Assembly (NCBI GenBank): GCA_029267315.1
Contig: JAJUJD010000013.1
Coordinates: 1-35,647 of the forward strand
DNA: 35,647 nt
Source: Alcaligenaceae bacterium
Lineage (GTDB): Bacteria > Pseudomonadota > Gammaproteobacteria > Burkholderiales > Burkholderiaceae_B
Direction: 5' to 3'
The position numbers were made by a program, and so were the translations under genes. The notes beneath the pieces are model-generated. The model had not been told where the DNA came from. It saw only the letters and a program-made list of their open reading frames with translations, and ran no database searches. Shown one piece after another: positions 25,607-34,506 of this stretch (position 1 is the first letter of the stretch; every line of letters starts with the position of its first letter).

Positions 25607-26472
25607 TCGAGCAGCTCAAGAAACTGTATGGCCAACGGGAAAGCAATGATCAGAAATGAACAGGGAAATATGCAGAAAACCAAGGGAAACATCAGCTTGA
25701 CCGGTGCCTCCAGCGCTTGCTTTTCTGCCCGAAGAAAGCTGTCGCTGCGCCATTGATCGGCATGCGCCCGCAACACGGGTCCAAGACTCATTCCCGACAT
25801 CTCAGCTTGCAATACAGCGGCTACAAATTGCTGAACTTGCGCCAGGTCACAGCGTTGGGCCCAGCTTCCCAAGGCATCCTGGCGCGAGGCCCCCGCTCTG
25901 ATATCAGCCAGAAGATGCCGGATCTCTTCCCTCAATGGACCATCCGGACCTTTTTCAGCCACTTGTCGAAGCGCACTCTGTAGATTGAGGCCAGCCTCCA
26001 CGCACAAAGTCACCATGTCCAAGAGGAAAGGGAATACCCTGAGCATGGCTCTCTGACGCCGCATTGCCTGGCGTCGCAGAAAATCGACCGGCCACCAGGC
26101 AGCACTGGCGGCGGTAAAAGCGGCAATCATGGCCACTGCAGGAACCGGCAGCTGCTGTGCGAGCGCCAGAACCACCAGGCCCGCCGTTGCCATGGCCAAC
26201 ACGCACTGCAAGGCAAAAAAGTGTTGAGGTGATTCAAAGGAGTCTGTGCCCGCCTGCTGCAAAAAGCGTGCAAGGCGATGTCGAAGGTTCCAACTCATAA
26301 AACGGCTGGCTACCGGAACGAGGGCCTCAACCCATGGCCAAACAAGTGAGAACGCCAGTGGTTGCCGTGGGCGGCGGGACACATTAAACCGTGTCAATGG
26401 GGAGCCCAGCCATAGGAGCAAGAGGCAAAGGCAGAGTGCAGCCATAAGGACGCTAACGCCCAACCACATCAT
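25603..26472 (-). CDS. tadC: Tad pilus inner-membrane platform protein TadC
   Basis: Encodes 289 aa with a type II secretion F (T2SSF) domain at about residues 145-270 (FLLDMVTLCVEAGLNLQSALRQVAEKGP...LAQVQQFVAAVLQAEMSGMSLGPVLRAHA) flanked by membrane helices, including a C-terminal pair FPLVFCIFPCSFLIIAFPLAI. TadC and TadB form the platform on which the TadA ATPase acts. The start lies in TAATGATG where the tadB stop overlaps the first ATG; the second ATG at 26469 is better spaced from GAGGTG. The long ORF-track N-terminus overlapping tadB is not used. Confidence 0.92.
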   Translation of the reverse strand: MMWLGVSVLMAALCLCLLLLWLGSPLTRFNVSRRPRQPLAFSLVWPWVEALVPVASRFMSWNLRHRLARFLQQAGTDSFESPQHFFALQCVLAMATAGLVVLALAQQLPVPAVAMIAAFTAASAAWWPVDFLRRQAMRRQRAMLRVFPFLLDMVTLCVEAGLNLQSALRQVAEKGPDGPLREEIRHLLADIRAGASRQDALGSWAQRCDLAQVQQFVAAVLQAEMSGMSLGPVLRAHADQWRSDSFLRAEKQALEAPVKLMFPLVFCIFPCSFLIIAFPLAIQFLELLE

Positions 26473-27320
26473 TACACCTCTATCTTCACGATTCTTCGCA
26501 CCAAGCTGATACCGATGAATTCGAGCGTGAAAACCACTCCCAAAACCAGCCACCCGCCCGGGGTTGTCCATAGCGCCCGCATCGTAATGGGGTCTAGCAT
26601 GTTTAACGCTACGATGAGCAGCGCGGGCAGGCTACCCATGATCCACGCCTGCATACGACCCTGAGATGTCAGGGCACGGATTTTCTCAATCAGTTGCAGT
26701 CGTCCGCGAAGGGTGCGAGAGATTTGTTCAAGGGTGTCCGCCAGGCTGCCACCCGTGTCTCCGGCTACTTTTATCGCCGCAACAACCAGCGCAATGGACT
26801 CATTCGGAATGCGCCTGTTCAGAGCATCCAGCGCTTCAGCCAAACTCACGCCCATGCGCTGTTGCTGAAGTAGTAGGCCCAACTCCTGGGACAGCGGCCT
26901 GCGAGTATGCAGACATACCTGTTGCAGACCTTTTTGCAGCCCGGCGCCGGAGCGCAAAGTACCCGCCAGCGCCAGTAGGAGATCTGGTAATTGTTCCTCG
27001 ATCTGGCGATTGCGTCGGTGACGCGCCCATTGCAGCAAACAGCGAGGTAATAGCAGTGTGGCCAGCCCGGCCGCTGCTGCTATTACCAAGCTTTCTGAAA
27101 CCAGCAATGTCAGTCCGGCAGCAGCGAAGGCTAGCGAGACATTAGCACCCCACAACTGGGCCGGATCCAAAAACACGAAGAAGTCTGCAAGGTTGCTGAC
27201 AGCATCCTGCTGAAAGGTGACCCGGTACCTTCCGTATTCTCGTTGCAGCAATTGCATGCCTAGCCACGCGGCTGTTGTGGCCACCACGCCTGTGGCCAGC
27301 ATAAGGATCACGACCGCCAT
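26472..27320 (-). CDS. tadB: Tad pilus inner-membrane platform protein TadB
   Basis: Encodes 282 aa. An N-terminal helix pair is followed by a T2SSF domain (LLLALAGTLRSGAGLQKGLQQVCLHTRRPLSQELGLLLQQQRMGVSLAEALDALNRRI) and by TadB-type segments (SNLADTLEQ-like GSLADTLEQISRTLRGRLQLIEKIRALTSQGRMQAWIM), ending in two helices. ATG at 27320 has GGAG 6 nt upstream and overlaps the end of tadA by 13 nt; the ORF-track start at 27368 is deeper in tadA. It is co-translated with TadA and TadC, as in other Tad loci. Confidence 0.92.
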   Translation of the reverse strand: MAVVILMLATGVVATTAAWLGMQLLQREYGRYRVTFQQDAVSNLADFFVFLDPAQLWGANVSLAFAAAGLTLLVSESLVIAAAAGLATLLLPRCLLQWARHRRNRQIEEQLPDLLLALAGTLRSGAGLQKGLQQVCLHTRRPLSQELGLLLQQQRMGVSLAEALDALNRRIPNESIALVVAAIKVAGDTGGSLADTLEQISRTLRGRLQLIEKIRALTSQGRMQAWIMGSLPALLIVALNMLDPITMRALWTTPGGWLVLGVVFTLEFIGISLVRRIVKIEV

Positions 27321-29122
27321 AAGCTCTCCATACCCGTGTGAGCCAGCGCACTTACCTGACACATCCATTCAGAGGGGACCAGTCGAGGATTTTCTGAAAA
27401 GCATTCTGGCTGAACCCCGCAGCCTTCAAAACGAGGATCCGGCTCCCCCCGATAAACGAAAAGATCCTGCGTCTGTATACGCCCGGCCTCTATACCGGTC
27501 ACTTCCACTATGGCGACGACCAAGCGCCGCCCGTCGGATAGCCGGGCTTGCTGAACGATGATGTCTACTGCCGCGGCAATATGTTCACGGATGGCGGAGA
27601 GTGGCAGATCCATGCCCGCCATGAGGACCATGGTTTCCAAGCGGGACAGCGCATCCCGCGGTGAATTGGCGTGCAAAGTAGTGAGAGACCCCTCATGGCC
27701 AGTGTTCATTGCCGCCAGCATGTCGAAAGCTTCAGCACCACGACATTCTCCGACGATGATGCGGTCGGGCCTCATGCGCAGCGCATTTCGTACAAGGTCA
27801 CGAATTTCTATTCTGCCTTTACCTTCTGCATTGGGCGGCCTGGCTTCCAGCGCGACAAGATGTTCGTGACTCAGCTTCAGTTCCGCTGCATCCTCGATCG
27901 TGATCAGGCGCTCCCCTTCTGGAATGCAGTTCGAAAGAATATTGAGGAGGGTCGTTTTGCCGGACCCTGTCCCCCCCGACACGAGTATGCTCTTACGCGA
28001 TTCCACACAGACGCTGAGAAATTGCGCCATGTAAGTATCAAGACTACCCGCCGCAAGAAGGTCGGCCATGGTAAGGCGGCGTTGCGGAAACTTGCGGATG
28101 GTCAGGCACGGACCGCGCAGGGCAATGGGCGGAATTACTGCATTTACTCGCGATCCATCCTTGAGCCGGGCGTCCACCATGGGAGACGACTCGTCCACGC
28201 GTCTTCCAAGCGGCGCAACGATACGATCAATGACAGCGCGAACGGCTTGATCGCTACTGAAACTGCGTGGGAGACGGTGCAGCTTGCCCGACTGCTCGAC
28301 AAATACCTCATCATGGGCGTTCACCATGATTTCACTTATTGAAGGGTCTGACAGCAGCGGTTCGAGGAGGCCCAGCCCCACCGCCTCATCTACGATTTCT
28401 CTAAGTAATTGTTCCTTGTCGGCGTTGGAGGGCAGCTCCATGTCATCGGCCAAGATGCGAGTCAATGCCTCCGCCGCTTCTTGACGCAGGACATCATCGC
28501 TGAGTGTCAGGATATCTCGGCGCCGCAAATCCAATGTCTCGAGCAGAGCCTTATGCAGGCGCCGGCGGTGGTGAATCTCCTCGTTGTGCTCCGAGCCGCT
28601 GTGCGAGTGTTGTCGTAGACGCGTACCTTGCTGTTGCGAAGTAAATTTTTCGGAGGCGTCCGGCAAATCCTCGGATCCCAGTGTTTCGTAAACCTCTGAA
28701 CCTGGCTTGGAATTGCTTGCGACTATGGCGCTGCAGGCGGCCATGTGTACTAATTCTGATACGTCGCCAGATCTTGCTTCACCATCACGTTGGGTCGGAC
28801 TTCCTGGGACCGAAGACGATGGAGTCCCGGGTTCGGGTAAGTTCAGTACGCGCATCCGACATGGACCAATGACGATTTCATCGTCAACGAGCAGCGGCCC
28901 GTACTGAGCGACCCGTTGTCCATTTACATGGCTTCCTGACAGCCCGCCCAGATCTTCGAGAAACAAGGATGACCCTCTCAGTTGGATTCGAGCGTGATGC
29001 TTTGCCACACGCCATGATCGCAGAGTCAAGGTGCAATCCTCTGCTCGTCCGATAGTGATCGGAAGTGCAAACCGCCTGCACTCGGTTCGCCCATCCTCGT
29101 AAGCCAATTCCATTGTCAACAT
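27308..29122 (-). CDS. tadA: TadA/CpaF secretion ATPase with N-terminal FHA domain
   Basis: Encodes 604 aa from ATG 29122, which has AGAGGGA 8 nt upstream. Residues 1-95 form a forkhead-associated (FHA) domain: ITIGRAEDC (22-30), the KHHARI strand (41-46), GSHVNGQRV (63-71) and DDEIVIG. FHA domains bind phosphothreonine. A low-complexity linker (about 96-185) leads to the CpaF ATPase with Walker A GGTGSGKT (383-390), Walker B RIIVGE (454-459) and His box [11 protein letters not shown] (476-486). TadA normally lacks FHA; the fusion suggests phospho-dependent control or docking. A C-terminal extension of about 60 residues follows the ATPase. An alternative ATG at 29188, adjacent to the secretin stop, would add 22 residues but lacks a good ribosome site. 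Confidence 0.95.
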   Translation of the reverse strand: MLTMELAYEDGRTECRRFALPITIGRAEDCTLTLRSWRVAKHHARIQLRGSSLFLEDLGGLSGSHVNGQRVAQYGPLLVDDEIVIGPCRMRVLNLPEPGTPSSSVPGSPTQRDGEARSGDVSELVHMAACSAIVASNSKPGSEVYETLGSEDLPDASEKFTSQQQGTRLRQHSHSGSEHNEEIHHRRRLHKALLETLDLRRRDILTLSDDVLRQEAAEALTRILADDMELPSNADKEQLLREIVDEAVGLGLLEPLLSDPSISEIMVNAHDEVFVEQSGKLHRLPRSFSSDQAVRAVIDRIVAPLGRRVDESSPMVDARLKDGSRVNAVIPPIALRGPCLTIRKFPQRRLTMADLLAAGSLDTYMAQFLSVCVESRKSILVSGGTGSGKTTLLNILSNCIPEGERLITIEDAAELKLSHEHLVALEARPPNAEGKGRIEIRDLVRNALRMRPDRIIVGECRGAEAFDMLAAMNTGHEGSLTTLHANSPRDALSRLETMVLMAGMDLPLSAIREHIAAAVDIIVQQARLSDGRRLVVAIVEVTGIEAGRIQTQDLFVYRGEPDPRFEGCGVQPECFSENPRLVPSEWMCQVSALAHTGMESLWRS

Positions 29123-29188
29123 TCGTGTTCCCTCTGACGATGTCTCCTTGCGGTTTCGTGCTGAACTCCCATTCCAACCCCGTCTCAT

Positions 29189-30556
29189 TCATTTGTTCTT
29201 GGGGCTCCATTGACCCCCCTCCCCCTTCCATGGCTGCCACATCGGCGTTGCGGCATTGGGCAAAGGTTTTTGCGGTGCTCCCATGTTCGATTTGATAAGC
29301 AGGGGTTTGTGTGGGAAGCCCTCTTCCAGCAGCGCCCTACCGTCAATGACTCTTTTCTGCAGATCCGGATGATCTGGAGCCGCTACGATCGGGGTGACGA
29401 AAACAGCGAGCTCCGTATCGTTTCTCTGCTTCCTCACTGAGCGAAACAGACTTCCGAGTAGTGGCAGTGCGCCCAGACCCGGAACGCTGTCAATGTTGCG
29501 GGCGTTTTCGCGAGACAAGAACCCAGCTAGTACGAGCGTCTGACCAGAGCGCGCGTTGAATTCTGTGGAGGCCCTACGCGTCTTCAAGGCCGGCCCGTTT
29601 TCTACTGAGAGCGCGTGGTCCACGGAACTTACCTCAACTTCAATCCGGGAACGGACGATGCCATTGCGCTCAACCTTGGGCGTGATGCGCAAGGACACGC
29701 CGTAGGGTTTGAACGCAGTATTGGTAGTACCGTTGGCGTCCGTCGTGGAATATGGCACTTCTCCCCCCGCCAGAAACTCCGCCGTTGAACCGCTGCGCGC
29801 TATGAGCTGGGGCTGCGCCAAGACAATGGCCTGCCCCGCCTGCTGCAGTGCATGCAATTGGGCTGGCCATAGGACGCTTGCACCCAAGTAGCCGGCGGCG
29901 ACTCCAGTCGGAAAGTTGGCGGGTACGACGTTTTCTCCGGGACGCTCAACGATACGACGGCTTCCACTGTCCCACGCAAGGGCGGCATTGATGCCCCCGC
30001 TTGCCGGCGACTGCCACCTTATGCCCAGTTCTTGAATGAGGGACCGTGGTACCTCGAGAACTTGGACATCGAGCATGACCATGCTGTCCCATCCAACCCT
30101 CCCGGTGAAATTCAGTATTTGCGGATAGCGTTGCGCCAGTGCTTCGACACGTAGCAAGTCGTCATCTGACAGCCCGTCCCCCTCCACCAAAAGCTTGTCG
30201 CCTACAGCAGTGAGCGCGACACCAGGGATACGACCCAGTACTTCGCGCAGTTCCTGTTCTATACGCCGGGCGCCTTCGGGGGCCACTTCGACGTCAAACC
30301 GGCGCCTTTTCCCGTCTGCCGACCAAATCTGCAGCACACTGGAGCCCTCATTTCTGGCAAACACAATGACTTCTTTTTCTTCCGTGGTCACGGCATTTAT
30401 GACATGTCCATCGCCGACCGCCACCCTGGCCACGTCAGTGGCGGAGAGCACGCGCACTTCCCCCACCTGCATGTGGAGCACTGTTTCACACCAGGCGGTG
30501 CCCGACTGCATGAAACAGACAAAGAGGACGAGGCGACAGTAGCGGCGGACGCTCAT
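29189..30556 (-). CDS. rcpA: Tad pilus secretin RcpA/CpaC
   Basis: Encodes 455 aa with a signal peptide (RLVLFVCFMQSGTAWC). An N-terminal pilus-formation domain (LHMQVGEVRVLSATDVARVAVGDGHVINA) is followed by a BON-like region (GRIPGVALTAVGDKLLVEGDG) and the secretin core from about residue 190 to 410, with VPGLGALPLLGSLFR and TELAVFVTPIV typical of its end. It would form the outer-membrane channel for the pilus. No lipobox is visible, so a pilotin may be needed, and none is evident here. GGAGTGAGCC precedes the ATG, 3 nt after cpaB. The last 45 residues (proline- and lysine-rich) are an extra tail. Confidence 0.94.
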   Translation of the reverse strand: MSVRRYCRLVLFVCFMQSGTAWCETVLHMQVGEVRVLSATDVARVAVGDGHVINAVTTEEKEVIVFARNEGSSVLQIWSADGKRRRFDVEVAPEGARRIEQELREVLGRIPGVALTAVGDKLLVEGDGLSDDDLLRVEALAQRYPQILNFTGRVGWDSMVMLDVQVLEVPRSLIQELGIRWQSPASGGINAALAWDSGSRRIVERPGENVVPANFPTGVAAGYLGASVLWPAQLHALQQAGQAIVLAQPQLIARSGSTAEFLAGGEVPYSTTDANGTTNTAFKPYGVSLRITPKVERNGIVRSRIEVEVSSVDHALSVENGPALKTRRASTEFNARSGQTLVLAGFLSRENARNIDSVPGLGALPLLGSLFRSVRKQRNDTELAVFVTPIVAAPDHPDLQKRVIDGRALLEEGFPHKPLLIKSNMGAPQKPLPNAATPMWQPWKGEGGQWSPKNK

Positions 30557-30559
30557 GGC

Positions 30560-31552
30560 TCACTCCATGCCGTCCACTGAAATCAGATCTGATGTGAGCA
30601 TGTCGCGATCCGCAATGCGTTGCTGCAGCCAGGCACTGGCAAGCGTCTGAGTATCAGGCAGGTCGAACAGCCCCGAGGGGTTCCTTACGACGGTCGCTTC
30701 CGGTATAAGCCGGGGCACTTTGCGCGGCTGCTGATTTCCATACAGCACGGGAGCCCTTGAAGCAGATCGGACGGGAGGAGGATTCGCCACACCCAGCAGA
30801 CTCGCCAAGTCGCCCCGCACGGCTTTCCTGGTGGGAAGACTGTCGGTCGGGTTGCGCAATACTGCTGTAAGCGTACCGGCTTGGCGAGCGGCGACCAGCT
30901 TGACTGCGTCTTCGGGAGAAGTATCGAGAGTCACGGTCGAGTACCCTCCTCCGGCGGTAACATTTTGCTCATTGATAGAGAGGGTCTGTGTCCCTGTGGC
31001 GAGCACCAGCACCCCTTGCAGTAAGGGGGCGGTTATTCTGCGCCGCTGATAATCGAAGGACACATAGAGATCGATCAGATCGCCCGGTTTCAGCAAGCCG
31101 GAAACCGAATTGATCGCATCAACCGGCATGGTAATGGCCCGTCGCCCTTCACCCAGTTGGGCAGAAAATGCCACATTCACCGTCTCTTGCGCGTGCGCTG
31201 GCACAATGAGATCTCCCGCCTTTAATCCGTGGCGCAGCACCAACCCTATTAGCGCCTCATGGCGACCGGGGGCCAGACTGTCACTGGGTACCAAGTGCAC
31301 CGGAAATTCCCGGGTGGCGAGATGCTCGACAGTGAGCCGTATACCGGGCGGCAGATCGTGGGCCGCTACAACTCGCGACACCATCGGAATACGTGACTGT
31401 GCCTCCAAGCGTTCAACATGACCCTGTATGTGCTGGCGGGCGGCCCAGGCAGCCACGAATCCGGCAAGGATGGCCAGTCCCAGTACAAGCACTGAGCGAG
31501 ACGCTCGACCCTGGTTTCTGAAACTTGGAATCAGTCGCTTCAGCCAGTTCAT
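30560..31552 (-). CDS. cpaB: Flp pilus assembly protein CpaB/RcpC
   Basis: Encodes 330 aa. One N-terminal helix (VLVLGLAILAGFVAAWAARQ) anchors a periplasmic SAF domain (about residues 55-120, VVAAHDLPPGIRLTVEHLATREFPVHLVPSDSL), followed by the RcpC/CpaB domain (RRAITMPVDAINSVSGLLKPGDLIDLYVSF). CpaB/RcpC is required for Tad pilus assembly, probably linking secretin and peptidoglycan. It is followed after 3 nt by the secretin and preceded with 1 nt by a gene for an unknown exported protein. Confidence 0.93.
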   Translation of the reverse strand: MNWLKRLIPSFRNQGRASRSVLVLGLAILAGFVAAWAARQHIQGHVERLEAQSRIPMVSRVVAAHDLPPGIRLTVEHLATREFPVHLVPSDSLAPGRHEALIGLVLRHGLKAGDLIVPAHAQETVNVAFSAQLGEGRRAITMPVDAINSVSGLLKPGDLIDLYVSFDYQRRRITAPLLQGVLVLATGTQTLSINEQNVTAGGGYSTVTLDTSPEDAVKLVAARQAGTLTAVLRNPTDSLPTRKAVRGDLASLLGVANPPPVRSASRAPVLYGNQQPRKVPRLIPEATVVRNPSGLFDLPDTQTLASAWLQQRIADRDMLTSDLISVDGME

Positions 31553-31553
31553 G

Positions 31554-32111
31554 TCAGTGCCCCGGGAGAGTTAGCACAACGCCCAAGCTGCCGGTTTCCG
31601 CAGGCGGAATGATGATGCGACCATCTGCCACTTCGCTTACTGACCCGTTCGGCGCTTCAAGTCCATTCGTCAATTCAAGTATCCCGGTCGGACCAAAATC
31701 GAAAATACGTTCTGGACCCTGGCCCAGCCTGGGAGCGGGGTTCGGGCTACCGGAGCTTCGGGTGGTATTGAGTGTCGAAACATAACCTTGGGCCCCGCCG
31801 GCACTGCCATGAATTTCGGCGAGCAGATGTTCCCCTTCACGCATGCCCGACATCAGCACGCGCCCGTCTCCTACAAGAAACCGCCTTAATTCTTTGTATT
31901 GGCGGGCCAACTCACGCACCGCGGCCTCTGGTGTCAGAGAAGTTGAGAAAGGTCGCACCGACAATTGTTGACCATTCAAACGCAGCTGCCAGGAATCACT
32001 CCATTCGATAATGTCTGCACGCGCTCCCATGCTTGCCGCCCCAAGGACAAGCCCTGCGAAGAGTGACCGCCAGACGGTGCGAACTGTCAGCAGCAAAACC
32101 AAACCGTGCAT
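31554..32111 (-). CDS. Unknown exported protein of the Tad operon
   Basis: Encodes 185 aa with a signal peptide (VWRSLFAGLVLGAASMGARA, cleavage near ARA-DI). I do not recognise a family. The mature part begins DIIEWSDSWQLRLNGQQLSVRPF, has one region of mixed helix (AVRELARQYKELRRFLVG) and a Gly/Pro/Ser-rich middle (TRSSGSPNPAPRLGQG), and is otherwise probably beta-rich. Very good ribosome site (GAGGAGGGGGA). It lies 19 nt after the TadE-like gene and 1 nt before cpaB, so it is surely part of the pilus operon. Position suggests a periplasmic assembly or pilotin-like role, but nothing in the sequence proves that. Confidence 0.75.
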   Translation of the reverse strand: MHGLVLLLTVRTVWRSLFAGLVLGAASMGARADIIEWSDSWQLRLNGQQLSVRPFSTSLTPEAAVRELARQYKELRRFLVGDGRVLMSGMREGEHLLAEIHGSAGGAQGYVSTLNTTRSSGSPNPAPRLGQGPERIFDFGPTGILELTNGLEAPNGSVSEVADGRIIIPPAETGSLGVVLTLPGH

Positions 32112-32130
32112 TCCCCCTCCTCATCCATAT

Positions 32131-32898
32131 TTATTCAACGATCAGGTATTCGGGCAGCATTCCTGTCCAGCGCGTCAACCAGTCAAACTCGGGGGCTGCC
32201 CTGCTCCATCCCGCGTCAACAGCCGCTGCCCTGCTGACTACAACGGCTCCCGCCTTGGCAGACTGCGCTTGAGCCTCTGACCATGCGTACGAGGAAGCGG
32301 CAGTGATCGCTTGCGTCTGGGTGTCGGATTCGGCATTGCCAGCGCCCGTCAGAATGGACGTGCTGCGCTGAATGCTGGGATAACTACCGTCGAAGGCATC
32401 GAGGCCGAGCAGGCCGTCTTCCCCTGCGACTCCACGCTTACGGAGGTCGTTGCGGAATTGAACGCTCAGCCGGGCACGCAGCACGCCGGTATCCTCAAGG
32501 CCCCATCCCCGCCGGAGTTCCGAGACATTCGGCTGTAGCCCGCCGGGCTGCGCAAAAGCAGTCAGCGTGTCGGAGCGCTGAATGTTCAGGGTCAGATCTG
32601 CGCTTGGATCAACCGCGGCCTTGGCCCGCCGGTCCAACCAACCATGTGCAGCACCCCTGAAGTAGCTGCGCACCATGGCAGCAGGCTCTGCGGCCTGTTC
32701 CGCGCGTGCAGCGACAAATGCTGCATGACGACTGGCGTGTGTCGCCGACAAGGCAATGTCCTGCAGGTGTGCAAGCCAAGGTATGGCCACCCACATGCTC
32801 GCCAAGACCAACATCAGCACGAGCGTCTCGACAATGGCTTGGCCCTTCTGAATCACAACATGCATAACCCATGTTGCAGAGTATCTGGCCGCGAACAT
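32131..32898 (-). CDS. TadE-like minor pilin/pseudopilin
   Basis: Encodes 255 aa. An N-terminal segment KGQAIVETLVLMLVLASMWVAI has the TadE pattern: a glycine (G19), then a hydrophobic helix with glutamate at position +5 (E24), as in prepilin-like substrates of the Tad prepilin peptidase. The rest (about 200 residues) is soluble, Ala-rich in parts, longer than usual TadE (near 150-200 aa). The start at 32898 (MFAARYS) overlaps the upstream stop by 1 nt (TGATG) and has GGGGGAAAA upstream. The ORF-track start at 32943 is inside the previous gene. Confidence 0.82.
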   Translation of the reverse strand: MFAARYSATWVMHVVIQKGQAIVETLVLMLVLASMWVAIPWLAHLQDIALSATHASRHAAFVAARAEQAAEPAAMVRSYFRGAAHGWLDRRAKAAVDPSADLTLNIQRSDTLTAFAQPGGLQPNVSELRRGWGLEDTGVLRARLSVQFRNDLRKRGVAGEDGLLGLDAFDGSYPSIQRSTSILTGAGNAESDTQTQAITAASSYAWSEAQAQSAKAGAVVVSRAAAVDAGWSRAAPEFDWLTRWTGMLPEYLIVE

Positions 32899-34238
32899 CA
32901 CTTTTCCCCCTCGGCACTGGGTTTCCTTAGACGCGCGTGCCAATAGGGGTGGAAGGTGCTGGAGAGTTCTCTCAGCCCGTCCATACGATCATGAGGCCGG
33001 CGGAAATATGTTTCCGCGCCGCTGCGCGAATGCAATGTCAGGCCATCGCTCCCTTGCCGTTGCAGGGAGACGGTGAAATGCGCCGTGCTGGCTCGCCCTG
33101 AGGAAGACAGATCATGAAATACGGGAAGGCCCCCGCCTTCCCAGCGTTGTTTATCCCTGTATGCCCAGGAATTCGCCAGGGGGTTGCCGCCGCTATTGGC
33201 TATATCCCATCGCGTCGATTCGCGTACCCAGCGCCAGAAATCCTGCTCGGCAAAATTGTCAGGTGAGTCCTCTACGTACTCAAGATCCAGTAAATTCGAT
33301 TCTCGAGGCGGAATCCAACCCCAGCCCATGGGATATTCCCGGTAATAGCAGCCGATCCAGCGATTGGAACGGAGGGCATGGTAGGACTGCGTGTCGGTCG
33401 ACTGCCAGACCCCTTGCTCGCTCAACACTGTGCTTCCACGACGACGCAATTCATGACGCAATGTTGGACAGCGCGCACTGACCGGAAACAGACTGCGCCT
33501 CATGTAGTCGCGCGGCTCGAGGAATTCGTAAAGCTCAGCCAGCCCCCTGATGAAAGGCTGAAGCATTCGATTGCCGAAATAGGCCGACAGATAACTCGCC
33601 GCATTGTCATCGAAGACGTCCAGCCTGAACTCCGTATCACCGGAATAGTTGGACCGCACAACTTCCTGCATTGCCGCGTCACGTGATTCGGCGAAACGGT
33701 TCGCCACTTGAGACGCAGCCGAGGCCAGGACTGAGCGGTTCAACTCGTCGTGCCGGGCATACGCAGCGGCTAGAGGCCCTTGTTCCCTTGCCATATACTC
33801 CAGGCCACTAGCCTGGAGCGCAGCCAGATAAGCCGCTGCGTGTTCTGCCCCAAAGTGCATGGCAATCACATAGGCTGGTGGATTGGATAGCGATGCACGC
33901 TGTGCCTCCATGCCGGCGAAATGGGCCAGTGACCCGAGTGCTACCAGATGTGCCATGGCTATTTGATGCGCCACCTGAGCCCTATTGATATAAGCAAGCA
34001 TGTTGAGTGCGCGCGCCTGCACCAGCGCTCCGCTGTAAGCTGCGGCGTCAAGCACGTGGTCTTGTCGGGTCTTTTGGGCCAGTACTTTGCCGGCCTCGAA
34101 GTAATGGACCAGGGCCGTGGCCACGGCCCCAGCCAAAAGCAGGCCAAAAACCATCACCTGACCGTGCTGGCGGTCGCGAGCTTGTAGGCGACGGGGCGAT
34201 AGTGTGCTTTGCCTGTTCGCTTGTATGACCATAGACAT
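32898..34238 (-). CDS. TadG-like pilus-associated protein
   Basis: Encodes 446 aa. The N-terminus QHGQVMVFGLLLAGAVATALVHYF, followed by VLAQKTRQDHVLDAAAYSGALVQARALNMLAYINRAQ, is the TadG-type anchor and helix (one membrane span, then a DAAAYSGA-like segment). The large periplasmic part has several Trp/Tyr-rich stretches and no von Willebrand domain, unlike typical TadG. Function is unknown: TadG-like proteins are thought to anchor or regulate pili. The track start at 34241 is a GTG; ATG at 34238 overlaps the Flp-like stop by 1 nt (TGATG). ATG at 34232 is also possible. Confidence 0.8.
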   Translation of the reverse strand: MSMVIQANRQSTLSPRRLQARDRQHGQVMVFGLLLAGAVATALVHYFEAGKVLAQKTRQDHVLDAAAYSGALVQARALNMLAYINRAQVAHQIAMAHLVALGSLAHFAGMEAQRASLSNPPAYVIAMHFGAEHAAAYLAALQASGLEYMAREQGPLAAAYARHDELNRSVLASAASQVANRFAESRDAAMQEVVRSNYSGDTEFRLDVFDDNAASYLSAYFGNRMLQPFIRGLAELYEFLEPRDYMRRSLFPVSARCPTLRHELRRRGSTVLSEQGVWQSTDTQSYHALRSNRWIGCYYREYPMGWGWIPPRESNLLDLEYVEDSPDNFAEQDFWRWVRESTRWDIANSGGNPLANSWAYRDKQRWEGGGLPVFHDLSSSGRASTAHFTVSLQRQGSDGLTLHSRSGAETYFRRPHDRMDGLRELSSTFHPYWHARLRKPSAEGEK

Positions 34239-34504
34239 CACTGGCCGGCAGCCGCATTGCCGGTAAACGACTTCAAGGTCCGTGCAGCCGTCTGCCCTGC
34301 GGCCGCTTCAGCCGCTGCTTGCGCCATGGCGGACTGCTCGGAACCGTCTTCACCGGCGAGCTCTCGCGCCATAGCGGCTGTCTGAGAACGCACCACCTGG
34401 CCAAACAACTGATAAACGGCAATGGCCGCCACAGCGACCAGCGCCACCACGATGATGTATTCGGTCATCCCCTGACCGGACTGCTTTCTGTCTTTGCGCA
34501 CCAT
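34238..34504 (-). CDS. Flp-like small type IVb pilin-like protein
   Basis: Encodes 88 aa and heads the Tad operon. The N-terminus KQSGQGMTEYIIVVALVAVAAIAV matches the Flp prepilin pattern: cleavage after G10, glutamate at +5 and tyrosine at +6 (the EY pair) and a long hydrophobic helix. The remaining mature part is Ala/Gln-rich (SAMAQAAAEAAAGQTAARTL), longer than most Flp pilins. It may be the structural or a minor pilin; a classical flp is not in the window. GGAGG lies 8 nt before the ATG, partly in a small hairpin. The pilus promoter should be in the 148-nt divergent spacer with alkB, but no clear one is seen. Confidence 0.8.
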   Translation of the reverse strand: MVRKDRKQSGQGMTEYIIVVALVAVAAIAVYQLFGQVVRSQTAAMARELAGEDGSEQSAMAQAAAEAAAGQTAARTLKSFTGNAAAGQ

Positions 34505-34506
34505 CT

